64,000 bases of DNA from contig NZ_CANMSS010000005.1 of the NCBI RefSeq assembly GCF_947500695.1, forward strand, positions 186,001 through 250,000, in the 5' to 3' direction. This document shows positions 26,960 through 34,787 of the stretch, piece by piece. The first letter of the stretch is position 1. Every line of letters begins with the position of its first letter. A model generated the notes under the pieces. That model searched no databases. It worked only from the letters and a program-made list of their open reading frames with translations, and was not told the origin of the DNA. Origin of the DNA: an uncultured Pseudoteredinibacter sp. (GTDB taxonomy: Bacteria > Pseudomonadota > Gammaproteobacteria > Pseudomonadales > Cellvibrionaceae). A program made the translations under genes and the position numbers.

Positions 26960-28216
26960 TTAGGCTATCTTCCATAGATCTTCCTGCTCGATGATTTTCC
27001 CTTGGTCATCTTCAACCAGTTTTATTATGTGGGGGCGCATTATTCGAGCTATTTCATCAATCACAGGCACTACAACTGAATTCCCAAATTGCCGGTACGC
27101 CTGAGTGTTAGAAACTGGTATCTTAAGTGCATCTGGGTACCCCATTAATCGAGCGCACTCGCGTGGAGTGAGCCTTCTGGGATTTTTATTCCTACCTCTC
27201 GAAATGAGAACTTCTGAACCATCTTTGTGATAACGGGCTGATAGCGTCCTACATGTATCAGTACCAGTTACCATACCAAAACCAAACCCATTTCCTTTTT
27301 CTTCATGTTTTTTCTTATAGTTTTTTAAGTAAGTCCATAGCTTAGTGCTAATAATAAAGTCCTTTTTAACTGAAGCCTTACTTCCTTCAGTGTAAGGTTG
27401 TTCTTCGCCCTCTCTTCCATTTTCAGGGTGTAAAATATCCTTCATCGTAACAGCCCCCTTTCCGGGGTGCAGGAAAGAATCCCAAGTAAAAGGAACGTCA
27501 TCACGAAAGCCGACGATAAAAATTCGCTGTCGGTTTTGAGGTACAAAGCCATTAGCATCAATAACTTTGTGGAATATTTTGTAACCAAGCTTTTTTTCAA
27601 GTGTCTGTGTTATTATTTTGAATGTTTTTCCCTTATCATGACTGGCAAGATTTTTTACATTCTCAAGTAAAAATGCTTTTGGACGTTTGGCTTCGATAAT
27701 TCGTTCCACGTCAAAGAAAAGAGTTCCTTGTGTATTGCACTCAAACCCATGAGCGCGACCAAGGGAGTTTTTTTTAGATACCCCCGCAAGTGAAAAGGGC
27801 TGGCAGGGAAACCCTGCAAGTAACACATCGTGATCAGGTATTAGTGCAGAATCTACTTTTGTAATATCACCAACTACAGGGTGGTGGTCAGGATAATTAG
27901 CTCGATATGTTTTTTGTGAATATTTATCCCATTCAGAAGTAAAAATGCACTGCCCGCCAATTGACTCGAATCCCCGCCGAATACCTCCAATGCCCGCAAA
28001 TAAGTCAATAAAGGTAAACTCTGAGGAGGTTGATTTCGGTGGGTTGGCAATACTGTTTAAAATTTGATCAAATTTGGCGGATACGGTACTTTCCTTGGGG
28101 ATGACTTCTTCTTTTAGCCAATTCTTAAGAGTTTTGTTTGTTATATCGAGAAGTTCTGATAGCTGGTCTTCACCGACAAGATTATATAACTTTTCTAATT
28201 TTTGTACGTTATTCAT
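26960..28216 (-). CDS. C5 DNA methyltransferase, EcoRII/Dcm type
   Basis: Methylates cytosine-5 in the site cut by the partner endonuclease. The ATG at 28216 gives 418 residues; the frame opens upstream at 28294, but that runs into the promoter palindrome. An N-terminal helix-turn-helix-like part (VGEDQLSELLDITNKTLKNW) precedes motif I DLFAGIGG (71-78), motif IV GFPCQPFSLAG (Cys138), the ENV motif in FLLENVKNL, QNRQR in motif VIII, and the C-terminal RECARLMGYPD and QFGNSVVVPV. The loop KKNSLGRAHGFEC is diagnostic of the EcoRII/Dcm branch. Methyltransferases of this branch with such N-terminal extensions are known to repress their own promoters. Confidence 0.94.
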   Translation of the reverse strand: MNNVQKLEKLYNLVGEDQLSELLDITNKTLKNWLKEEVIPKESTVSAKFDQILNSIANPPKSTSSEFTFIDLFAGIGGIRRGFESIGGQCIFTSEWDKYSQKTYRANYPDHHPVVGDITKVDSALIPDHDVLLAGFPCQPFSLAGVSKKNSLGRAHGFECNTQGTLFFDVERIIEAKRPKAFLLENVKNLASHDKGKTFKIITQTLEKKLGYKIFHKVIDANGFVPQNRQRIFIVGFRDDVPFTWDSFLHPGKGAVTMKDILHPENGREGEEQPYTEGSKASVKKDFIISTKLWTYLKNYKKKHEEKGNGFGFGMVTGTDTCRTLSARYHKDGSEVLISRGRNKNPRRLTPRECARLMGYPDALKIPVSNTQAYRQFGNSVVVPVIDEIARIMRPHIIKLVEDDQGKIIEQEDLWKIA

Positions 28217-28292
28217 ACTGGGCGCTCGATTAGAAGTTTTTTCCGTATTTATTCCCAGCGATGATACTTGAGTGGCGATGTAAGTCAATAAC

Positions 28293-28312
28293 AACTGTCT
28301 ATATATACAGTT
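28293..28312. promoter_or_regulatory. Candidate operator of the methyltransferase gene
   Basis: AACTGTCTATATATACAGTT is a 20-bp palindrome with one mismatched pair, 77-96 bp upstream of the methyltransferase ATG. The A/T-rich centre could include its -10 element. Autoregulation is inferred from M.EcoRII and M.SsoII. Confidence 0.5.
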
Positions 28313-28377
28313 ATTGCTAAGCTAACAACAAAGATGTGTTTGGGTTCGAGTAGGAGAAAGGTTGATTCCTACGAATT

Positions 28378-28426
28378 GAGCTTCTGTAATGTCACTCTAG
28401 CGAGAGACGAGTTTCTGTAAAGTGGC
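28378..28426. repeat. Direct repeat in the region between methyltransferase gene and attR
   Basis: GAGCTTCTGTAATGTCAC (28378-28395) recurs as GAGTTTCTGTAAAGTGGC (28409-28426) with a 31-bp period, 14 of 18 bases identical. It may be part of the integrase arm sites near attR. Confidence 0.45.
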
Positions 28427-28570
28427 AAGACATTGGTCAAGAGAAAGTGCAAATAAGTTCTTTCAAGTCAGTGAGATGTGGGTTCACAGGTATGTTACAC
28501 TTTATTCAATATTAACCTATTCACGATGGCTTTAGTGTCAATTTGGTAAGTGCCCGCAAACCCCGAGGGG

Positions 28571-28645
28571 GTTGCGATAGCTCAGCTGGGAGAGCGCAAC
28601 ACTGGCAGTGTTGAGGTCAGCGGTTCGATCCCGCTAGGCCCACCA
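28571..28645 (+). pseudogene. tRNA-Ala remnant at attR
   Basis: D-, anticodon- and T-arms are intact. However, the seven bases before the D-arm are GTTGCGA, which cannot pair with the 3' strand AGGCCCA, and one base of that strand is missing. No tRNA promoter was seen before it. It is therefore a leftover of integration, not a working tRNA, though automatic tools may call it. Confidence 0.8.
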
Positions 28646-28648
28646 AAT
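28578..28648 (+). repeat. attR: distal direct repeat of tRNA-Ala
   Basis: Identical to the left copy for 62 bp (28578-28639), then CCACCAAAT with one T missing. It marks the distal end of the element. Confidence 0.92.
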
Positions 28649-28651
28649 CTG

Positions 28652-28687
28652 AAACCCCCGCAAGTGAAAGCTTGCGGGGGTTTTTTT
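28652..28687. terminator. Strong intrinsic terminator after attR
   Basis: AAACCCCCGCAAG and CTTGCGGGGGTTT are perfect 13-bp arms around TGAAAG with seven T in a row at the end. It was probably the original terminator of the tRNA gene before integration. Confidence 0.92.
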
Positions 28688-28913
28688 GTGCCTAAAAATT
28701 AGCAGCGGTTGTTAAAGCCGTTTTACGGCAGCCTCGGTAAAAATAGTGATTTAGTTACAAATTGGCATTATAGTTTATTGTTGAGTGAGCAATGGGTATT
28801 ACACATAGGGATTGCATTTACTGACTTCAGTAAATAAAAGAGCTTTTTAGTTGATAGCCAGTGTTAGCTTCAAATTTGCAAATATAGGCTTACGGTAAGC
28901 CACTAGTGTACAT

Positions 28914-29654
28914 ATGGATGGTGGTGTTGTTTTGCAGGGTAGTTCTAAGACATTAAGTTTTCATCAATGGCTGGTAAGCATCGGTAAATCTGAAAAAACC
29001 GCAAAGAATTATTCGGGAGCCATACAAAGCTCGATCAGTAATTGGGCATTAGACGGCAACATTATTAAAGAAAGTTTAAGTGAGATAAGAGAGCCCGCCC
29101 AGTTTTATGCTCTTATCGAACCTATTCAGCAGCTTCCTGTTTTCTTAGAAAAGAACACCAAAGGGAATGGGATGTACAGTGCAGCTCTTCGTCAATACGC
29201 TGAATATCTCGATAGCCAGACCAATCAGTCCGTTCAAGAAGATATTGAAGAAATCTTAAGTAGTGACGGAATCTCGAATACAGACAAGGCGACCTTGGTA
29301 AATACTCGTGTCGGACAGGGTAAATTTCGTAGTCAGTTGATAGATCAATGGCGGGGGTGTGCCGTTACAGGCTATCGTGATGTTCGTTTTTTGCTTGCCT
29401 CGCATATTAAGCCTTGGAGAGAGTCCAATAATGAGGAGCGGCTGAACCGATACAATGGGGTCCTACTTCTACCCAACCTCGATAAAGTCTTTGACCTTGG
29501 TTACATCACTTTTGAGGAGTCGGGTAGAATTCGTCTTTCTAGGCAATTAGAAAATACACAAGTGTTAGGTGTTCACTCGGACATGAGTATTAAGCTGAAT
29601 GACTGTAATCAGTATTTCATGGCGTATCATCGTGAACAGTGTTTTAGGGGATAA
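28914..29654 (+). CDS. HNH endonuclease domain protein
   Basis: A 246-residue protein. The N-terminal half looks like a small helical DNA-binding region (FHQWLVSIGKSEKTAKNYSG). The C-terminal half has an HNH domain: GQGKFRSQLIDQWRGCAVTG, then LLASHIKPW (first His) and NRYNGVLLLPNLDKVFDLGY (Asn and following metal site). This type is common as a stand-alone restriction-like nuclease. No partner methyltransferase is next to it; a type I restriction remnant follows directly. The ribosome site is poor, so the start could be downstream. Confidence 0.85.
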   Translation: MDGGVVLQGSSKTLSFHQWLVSIGKSEKTAKNYSGAIQSSISNWALDGNIIKESLSEIREPAQFYALIEPIQQLPVFLEKNTKGNGMYSAALRQYAEYLDSQTNQSVQEDIEEILSSDGISNTDKATLVNTRVGQGKFRSQLIDQWRGCAVTGYRDVRFLLASHIKPWRESNNEERLNRYNGVLLLPNLDKVFDLGYITFEESGRIRLSRQLENTQVLGVHSDMSIKLNDCNQYFMAYHREQCFRG

Positions 29655-29661
29655 TGATGAC

Positions 29662-30058
29662 GCCGCCGCTTACCGGTAAAGGCGGAGCTCAAACCCGCTT
29701 AGGAATCGATGCCAAACTTGAGGCAGCCGGTTGGTAGGTACAAGATCTCAAACGCATCAACCTACACGCAGCCCTAGGCGTAGCAGTAAGAGAAGTCACC
29801 GTCAGTAAAGGTCGTTCCAATACGAAACCACCAATATCGAAATCCGCTTCTGTGATAACCGTGATTCCAAGCCCCGTTCACGCCATATCTTCCATTTCCA
29901 TCAACCAGACACCTTAAAAGCTGGCAGCTCTTTTCGCGCCCGCTTACAAAGCCTGCCAGAACTCAACAACAAAGGCCCGCTTGATTGCCAAATACAAGCT
30001 ATCAACGGCATAGAGAAATCCATAAAAAAAACAACAATCGACGTACCCTTTTGAAAAC
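29662..30058 (+). pseudogene. hsdR: Decayed type I restriction subunit (hsdR, EcoEI-like) fragment
   Basis: Translation in pieces recovers conserved hsdR sequence. AQTRLGIDAKLEAAGW, a stop codon, then VQDLKRINLHAALGVAVREV come from the N-terminus. After a frame change and a missing block of about 100 residues, NRDSKPRSRHIFHFHQPDTL and LDCQIQAINGIEKSI match the segment just before the helicase domain of EcoEI-type R subunits. The gene is interrupted by a stop, a shift and a large deletion and is not functional. No hsdM or hsdS is visible here. Confidence 0.78.
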
Positions 30059-30111
30059 GGCCACCAGTGCCGGTATTGCCGATGGCACCAAGGTGTTGAT
30101 TTCTGCCTAAA

Positions 30112-31152
30112 TTAGGACTGCTCTAAGAAAGTAAGATGACTTCCATTCTCACCGTAAACAAAGGCTGTACAGCCTTCCCAGCTAGATGGGATTTTATAGC
30201 TACTGTATTCCTGCTTGATCTCAAAGCTACGAATCTTATTTGCACAGCGAAATTCAACTTTATTAAGTTTGCCGCTATTTGCTTCAATAGCTATTGTCTT
30301 ACGGTATAGCTTGTGTCGCCATGGCGTTTCAGCATCTTTGATAAGACCTTTGGTGGATAGTAGCGGGTGTGAAGCGAGAGCGGCCTCAAGCGAGGCTCTA
30401 TGATCTTGAATAGAGGAAAGCCTTGGCATTTCCTCCAAAAATTCCTTTGCCCGGTCAGCAGTCTCGATCGCATCAGCTATAAGACTGTTGCTGATTTGTG
30501 CGTTGTATAAACTGATTAGGCCCCCAGCGAAAACATCTGCTGGCAGGTTTCTATTGCCATAGCCGACTGCTCGTTTAAGCGCTTTAAGATATTCGATTTT
30601 ATTGTCCATTTTTTGGTAGTAGCTAGATTTTAATAGATCCAACCATGCCATTTCATATCGGTTTCTAGCTTGAGGCTGTAAGTTTTCTATAGATTGGAGG
30701 GTATTGTTTAACTTGCCTTCCATGATTTCGCTGCGTATTTCACGATAGCGATCGATAAAAGCCTTGTGTGCTCTTAGGGTTTTACTAAGGATATTGAATT
30801 CAATCCTAACTTTGTTGTCGCTGCTCTGAATAGGTTCTCCGTTCAGCATTGCTGGTTTGTACTTCATCCTCTTAATGGCTCTCTTGCCATTTTTTTCGAA
30901 GTTACGGCGCCCAGATGAATCAATCAAAATCGGTTCTATAACGTTACCTTTTTCATCAACAATCACGCTATAAACCACCCAGCCCTCTAGGCCTCGGCCT
31001 AGCTCCAGCTTTGGGTACCTTGGTTGGGCTTGCTCGATAATCTCGGCTTTATCAAGCCTGTAAGAGGCGATTTCCTGGGCGCTCGTTTGGAGAGGTGTGA
31101 ATAAAGCAAAAAGTGTCGAAAGGGTGAGGCTGCTAAGAACTATGTGTCGCAT
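30112..31152 (-). CDS. TonB C-terminal domain protein (energy-transducer family)
   Basis: A 346-residue exported protein. A signal peptide (SLTLSTLFALFTPLQTSAQ) is followed by a TonB C-terminal domain at about residues 35-125 (QAQPRYPKLELGRGLEGWVV, IDEKGNV-like segment, RAIKRMKYKPAMLNGEPI). A helical TPR-like region of about 180 residues and a small C-terminal beta part come after. There is no N-terminal proline-rich spacer or inner-membrane anchor, so a role in energising a receptor is doubtful. Its ATG is about 190 bp past the ABC permease stop on the same strand, with a terminator in between. Confidence 0.8.
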   Translation of the reverse strand: MRHIVLSSLTLSTLFALFTPLQTSAQEIASYRLDKAEIIEQAQPRYPKLELGRGLEGWVVYSVIVDEKGNVIEPILIDSSGRRNFEKNGKRAIKRMKYKPAMLNGEPIQSSDNKVRIEFNILSKTLRAHKAFIDRYREIRSEIMEGKLNNTLQSIENLQPQARNRYEMAWLDLLKSSYYQKMDNKIEYLKALKRAVGYGNRNLPADVFAGGLISLYNAQISNSLIADAIETADRAKEFLEEMPRLSSIQDHRASLEAALASHPLLSTKGLIKDAETPWRHKLYRKTIAIEANSGKLNKVEFRCANKIRSFEIKQEYSSYKIPSSWEGCTAFVYGENGSHLTFLEQS

Positions 31153-31304
31153 CTAACGCTCCTTGTTGATTAAGTTGTATTACATCACAAATAGAGCAGT
31201 GGAGGAAAGTAAGGAGGTTTCGAGCTATTTTAGAATTAACGGTCCTAAGGTGAAGTCATTCGAAGTGAACAGTTATCTAGCTATGCTTATTTGCACTAGA
31301 GCTA

Positions 31305-31345
31305 AAAAGAGCGGCTCACCTTCCATTGGTCAGCCGCATTTTTAT
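31305..31345 (-). terminator. Terminator of the TonB receptor/ABC operon
   Basis: Reading the minus strand, GCGGCTGACC and GGTGAGCCGC pair with one mismatch around AATGGAA and are followed by TCTTTTTAG, directly after the permease stop. Confidence 0.75.
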
Positions 31346-32601
31346 CATTTAGCCGCCTTATACTCAGGCAACCCCTCCAACAAAGCCTTATCAAAAGTCT
31401 GATTCTCAAAGAACTTTGGATAATAAAAAGCCCTTAGTTCGGCGTGATAATCCCGTACGCTATCTTCATAACGAATGCTGGCTTTAATATCGGTGTTGGC
31501 CAGTTTTTGCAATGCTCTTTCCAGTAGTGCCGGTGGGGCCAGTAGTGCTGCCCAGTTGGCGAGCTTATCGCGTTTTAGGCGGCCGTCTCGGTAGGCTTTG
31601 GAAAGCGCTTCGGCCTTTTGATCGCCCACTTGTTGGAAGGCGTAGTACCACTGCCACTCGAAGGGCTGTTCTACCGCTTGATACTCAGCCCATTCTGGAT
31701 ACTTTTCATAAAAGGTTTGCATAGTGGTTTCCCTTGGCAGGTCCCAGGCGTCGTTAACGGCCTCACGTTGTAGCAATAGGATATCTGAGCCTGCCGGTAG
31801 CGCTACTGCTTTATCGATGGCTAAGCGGGCACCGGCCGGTATGATAACGGCGGTGCTAATCCAAATGCTAAGTAGGGCGGTTAACAGAACGGCATCGGGT
31901 TTTTGCCAGGCTGAAACGACAAGGCAGAGCAGCATCCAAAATAGAATGTAAGCTAACAGAAATAGGCAAGCGAATATAAGTGTGCCAAATGATGTGCCCG
32001 CGATGATCGCCGTACACACTAGGGGCGTAACTAAACACAAATATAGCATCCCGCCACGTAAGCTTGCTCGCAATAGCCACAAATTATTGGCTTGGGCTGC
32101 GGTTGCTTCCAATAAGTTATAGCGGCCTGCACTTCGCTCGCTGCTTCTCAAATCGTATAACAGTATGATTAAAATTAGCGGGATAATAAAAGCGCTAAGG
32201 AAAGCAAAATCGAACCGACCTACGAGTGCAAAACTGGGGTTGCCTACATCTCGCTCATAGATTTGGCCCTCAAGGGCTAACATTCTGATACGATGCTTCC
32301 AAGCTTGTACATCCCTTAAACCTAGCGCGGCATAGGCAAAATTCGAGGGGGCATCATAGCTTAAATGAAAGCTATAGTAGGCTGCACCGCCCCAGCTTTT
32401 TTGTTTTTCAAGGTGTGCGTTACGATCTTCCTGATCAACAATAAGCAGCTTTTCAATAGTAGCCTGCTGATGATTGACTTCAGCCAAACCAAAGCCCAGC
32501 GATAAGGCTGATAGGCCAATTACGATGGCCATCCAAAACCAGATGCTACGGTCTTTACTGATAAATTTAATTTCACGTTGTAGTGCGTTGACGATACTCA
32601 T
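31345..32601 (-). CDS. ABC-2 type permease (DUF3526-like), second of pair
   Basis: A 418-residue inner-membrane protein. The ATG at 32601 overlaps the stop of the upstream permease by four bases (ATGA). The first helix (IWFWMAIVIGLSALSLGFGL) is followed by a large extracytoplasmic region to about residue 150 and then five or six helices, the typical layout of this exporter subfamily. With the ATPase and the other permease it should form one exporter. The transported substrate is unknown. Confidence 0.88.
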   Translation of the reverse strand: MSIVNALQREIKFISKDRSIWFWMAIVIGLSALSLGFGLAEVNHQQATIEKLLIVDQEDRNAHLEKQKSWGGAAYYSFHLSYDAPSNFAYAALGLRDVQAWKHRIRMLALEGQIYERDVGNPSFALVGRFDFAFLSAFIIPLILIILLYDLRSSERSAGRYNLLEATAAQANNLWLLRASLRGGMLYLCLVTPLVCTAIIAGTSFGTLIFACLFLLAYILFWMLLCLVVSAWQKPDAVLLTALLSIWISTAVIIPAGARLAIDKAVALPAGSDILLLQREAVNDAWDLPRETTMQTFYEKYPEWAEYQAVEQPFEWQWYYAFQQVGDQKAEALSKAYRDGRLKRDKLANWAALLAPPALLERALQKLANTDIKASIRYEDSVRDYHAELRAFYYPKFFENQTFDKALLEGLPEYKAAK

Positions 32602-34034
32602 GGTTTTATACTTCCGCCCCGCCAAAATAAAATGCCTGTAACAAGCATCAGCCAAATTAGTAACATTTGCAGTGCTGGGTAGGCGTTGCTGTAGCGTTCT
32701 AAAAGTGCTGCCGTTTGAAACTTATAGGCTTCCAATACTTGCCAGTTGCTGGCATCTACCCTAGCCTTTGCCCAAGCCGCGGCATCGGCATTGCGATTAA
32801 TATCATTTTGGTATGAAAGCACTTCGGCATGGGCACGATTCAAACCTTGCACAAAATTAAAGCGCACCTCTTCGGCTTGTGTTTGGAACAGGTGATAGTG
32901 GTTTAAATCAGTACCGGCGATGGCTCTTGAAGCCGCTGCGATGGCTAGGGCAGGGCTAAACCAGCCATAGCGCTGTAGGTTTTGTTCTTGCTGCAACTCG
33001 GCGGTCATGCGGTTGTTGGCATATTCATTCAGCACTTGACTTAGTTTCTTCTCAGAATACATGGCCACTATGCCGCGAAAGTTAACCGGTAGATCTGCTA
33101 CGTTCTCTACGCCATGTTTTGCGAGCAAATCGGCTTTTAGCTTGGTGAAGGCTGGATCATTGGCATTGTGACCGTCGCCTAATTTGCGTAAATCGGCCAG
33201 CATGGTGAGATCGCTTTCTATCTTTCCAGCCGTTGGCGCCGTGCCGCTGATAGCGTTAACAGCCAGTGACGGCAAGACTAAATTCAAACCTAGCCAGAGC
33301 CCAAAAAGTGTTAGTAATACGTTTGCACGTTTTATAAAAATGGTAGAGGCAAGCAGTGTTAAAACCAGCCATAAACTTAGGTAGATAAAATAGAATCCAG
33401 TCAGTAGCAGCAAAGCATTTAGGCTTTCACCTTTGCTTAGCGCTACCGAGCTGCTCAATAGTAGCGGACATAGCAGCAGCAAAACAAAAGAGAGTAGGGC
33501 TAGTGCTTTACCTGCAACAAGTTGCTGCCCACTCACTCCCAATGCCATTAGCGGTGCAAGTACCGAAGCTTCGCGCTCACGAGCAATAGAACCATAACCC
33601 AACAAAATAATAATTAGGGGCGCAAACAGTTGATAAACTAAGGCTGGGCTTAACCAAGAGAGGCCACCAAAATCAGCGCTGGCGGCCGATTCGGCAAACA
33701 TCACCGTGTTCTGCCGGTGCCCTTCAAGAAATATGGATTGGCCCGTTACCATATCTAGCCCCGGATCAAAACTTGCGAGCGGGGCGGCAGTACGGAACAG
33801 ATAATGGCCATAGTGCACCATGCGATGTGGATGTCGGTCAGGTTGCGCTAAGAAGGTGTCTTCGGCCTCAGTTTGATGCTCGCCTCGGGCGTGGCTTTGG
33901 GCTTCAATGTGTAAGCTACTGAGTACACTGGTCACAGTAAACAGCAGTAAAAAGATAACGGCACTGCCGAGAGCCAGTCTTGACCTAAGCCAATACCGCC
34001 ACTCACCGGCCGCAATGAGTAATATTTGTTTCAT
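32598..34034 (-). CDS. ABC-2 type permease (DUF3526-like), first of pair
   Basis: A 478-residue permease starting MKQILLIAAGEWRYWLRSRL. A long extracytoplasmic loop follows helix 1 (with ARGEHQTEAEDTFLAQPDRH), then come a cluster of helices including ALLSFVLLLLCPLLLSSSV and a second large loop before the final helix MLLIWLMLVTGILFW. The layout parallels the next gene. Five bases separate its start from the ATPase stop, so the genes are one operon. Confidence 0.88.
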   Translation of the reverse strand: MKQILLIAAGEWRYWLRSRLALGSAVIFLLLFTVTSVLSSLHIEAQSHARGEHQTEAEDTFLAQPDRHPHRMVHYGHYLFRTAAPLASFDPGLDMVTGQSIFLEGHRQNTVMFAESAASADFGGLSWLSPALVYQLFAPLIIILLGYGSIAREREASVLAPLMALGVSGQQLVAGKALALLSFVLLLLCPLLLSSSVALSKGESLNALLLLTGFYFIYLSLWLVLTLLASTIFIKRANVLLTLFGLWLGLNLVLPSLAVNAISGTAPTAGKIESDLTMLADLRKLGDGHNANDPAFTKLKADLLAKHGVENVADLPVNFRGIVAMYSEKKLSQVLNEYANNRMTAELQQEQNLQRYGWFSPALAIAAASRAIAGTDLNHYHLFQTQAEEVRFNFVQGLNRAHAEVLSYQNDINRNADAAAWAKARVDASNWQVLEAYKFQTAALLERYSNAYPALQMLLIWLMLVTGILFWRGGSIKP

Positions 34035-34039
34035 AGGTT

Positions 34040-34783
34040 CTACGCCGGTACAGAGGAAGATGTAGTAGCTGCTAAGGTGGCGCTGGATGAGAAGGCCTTG
34101 TGGACGATTTCAGTATCAATACTTTCGCCATCGTTAGCGCTAAACTCGCCGACTAGGCTGCCACCGTGTAACAAGCCAATCTTATCGGCCACTTGGCAGG
34201 CGCCATATACGTCATGCGTTACCATTAGGATTGTCTTACCTTTGTCAGCAAGCTGACGAACCAAATAGTGAAACTCGTCAATCGCATTTGGATCGAGGCC
34301 CGAGGTGGGCTCGTCCAATAGCAAAATATCGGTATCGCGCAATATCGCCAGTGCGATTGCTACTTTTTGGCGCATGCCTTTTGAGTAATCTTTCAGTTTT
34401 CTCGGTCTGGCTTCTGGGGCTAATGCCACTTGATCCAGCGCGCTATCAATGTGTTCTCGGCTGGCCGTGTTGCCGGCAAGTTGTAAAAAATAGTCGATAT
34501 TTTCATGGGCATTTAAATGTTCATACAGTGATGCAGATTCTGGCAAGTACGCAATATTCTTACGGGCGGCGCCGATATCGGCGCCGACCTCGCTACCGTC
34601 AATCAGGGCTTGCCCGTTTGCTGGTAAAAGAAAGCCCAAAAAGCTAAGTAGAGTGGTGGACTTACCCGCTCCATTACCACCTAGCAAGGCATATACTTGC
34701 CCCTGATCGACTGCAAAACTTATGCCCTGCAATACTTGTTTACCAGAGCGTTCAATATACAGTGAGTTGGCTTCTAACTTCAT
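34040..34783 (-). CDS. ABC transporter ATPase
   Basis: A 247-residue ATPase from the ATG at 34783 (MKLEANSLYIERSGKQVL), chosen because it sits four bases after the receptor stop; a longer frame to 35011 only overlaps the receptor gene. Walker A GGNGAGKST, signature YSKGMRQKVAIA, Walker B ILLLDEPTSGLDP and switch His in VTHD are all present. It powers the two permeases that follow. Confidence 0.93.
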   Translation of the reverse strand: MKLEANSLYIERSGKQVLQGISFAVDQGQVYALLGGNGAGKSTTLLSFLGFLLPANGQALIDGSEVGADIGAARKNIAYLPESASLYEHLNAHENIDYFLQLAGNTASREHIDSALDQVALAPEARPRKLKDYSKGMRQKVAIALAILRDTDILLLDEPTSGLDPNAIDEFHYLVRQLADKGKTILMVTHDVYGACQVADKIGLLHGGSLVGEFSANDGESIDTEIVHKAFSSSATLAATTSSSVPA

Positions 34784-34787
34784 AAGA

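Larger units (their letters stand above)
12918..28648. mobile_element. Integrated genetic element (about 15.7 kb) in tRNA-Ala
   Basis: The element is bounded by the 62-bp direct repeat, with the integrase beside the intact tRNA copy. Its genes are unlike the core genes around it: many orphan ORFs, lower G+C by eye, a replication-type helicase-primase, ParA, a long repeat-rich non-coding region and an EcoRII-type restriction-modification pair at the distal end. No capsid, tail, relaxase or type IV secretion genes were recognised. It therefore looks like a plasmid-like integrative element or a satellite that depends on a helper. Excision ability is unknown; no clear excisionase was found. Confidence 0.88.

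Noticed and set aside
28571..28645. Second functional tRNA-Ala
   Set aside because: The 5' acceptor strand cannot pair and one base is missing; treated as attR remnant.
12990..28650. CRISPR array in the element
   Set aside because: No series of equal direct repeats with unique spacers was seen anywhere in the window.
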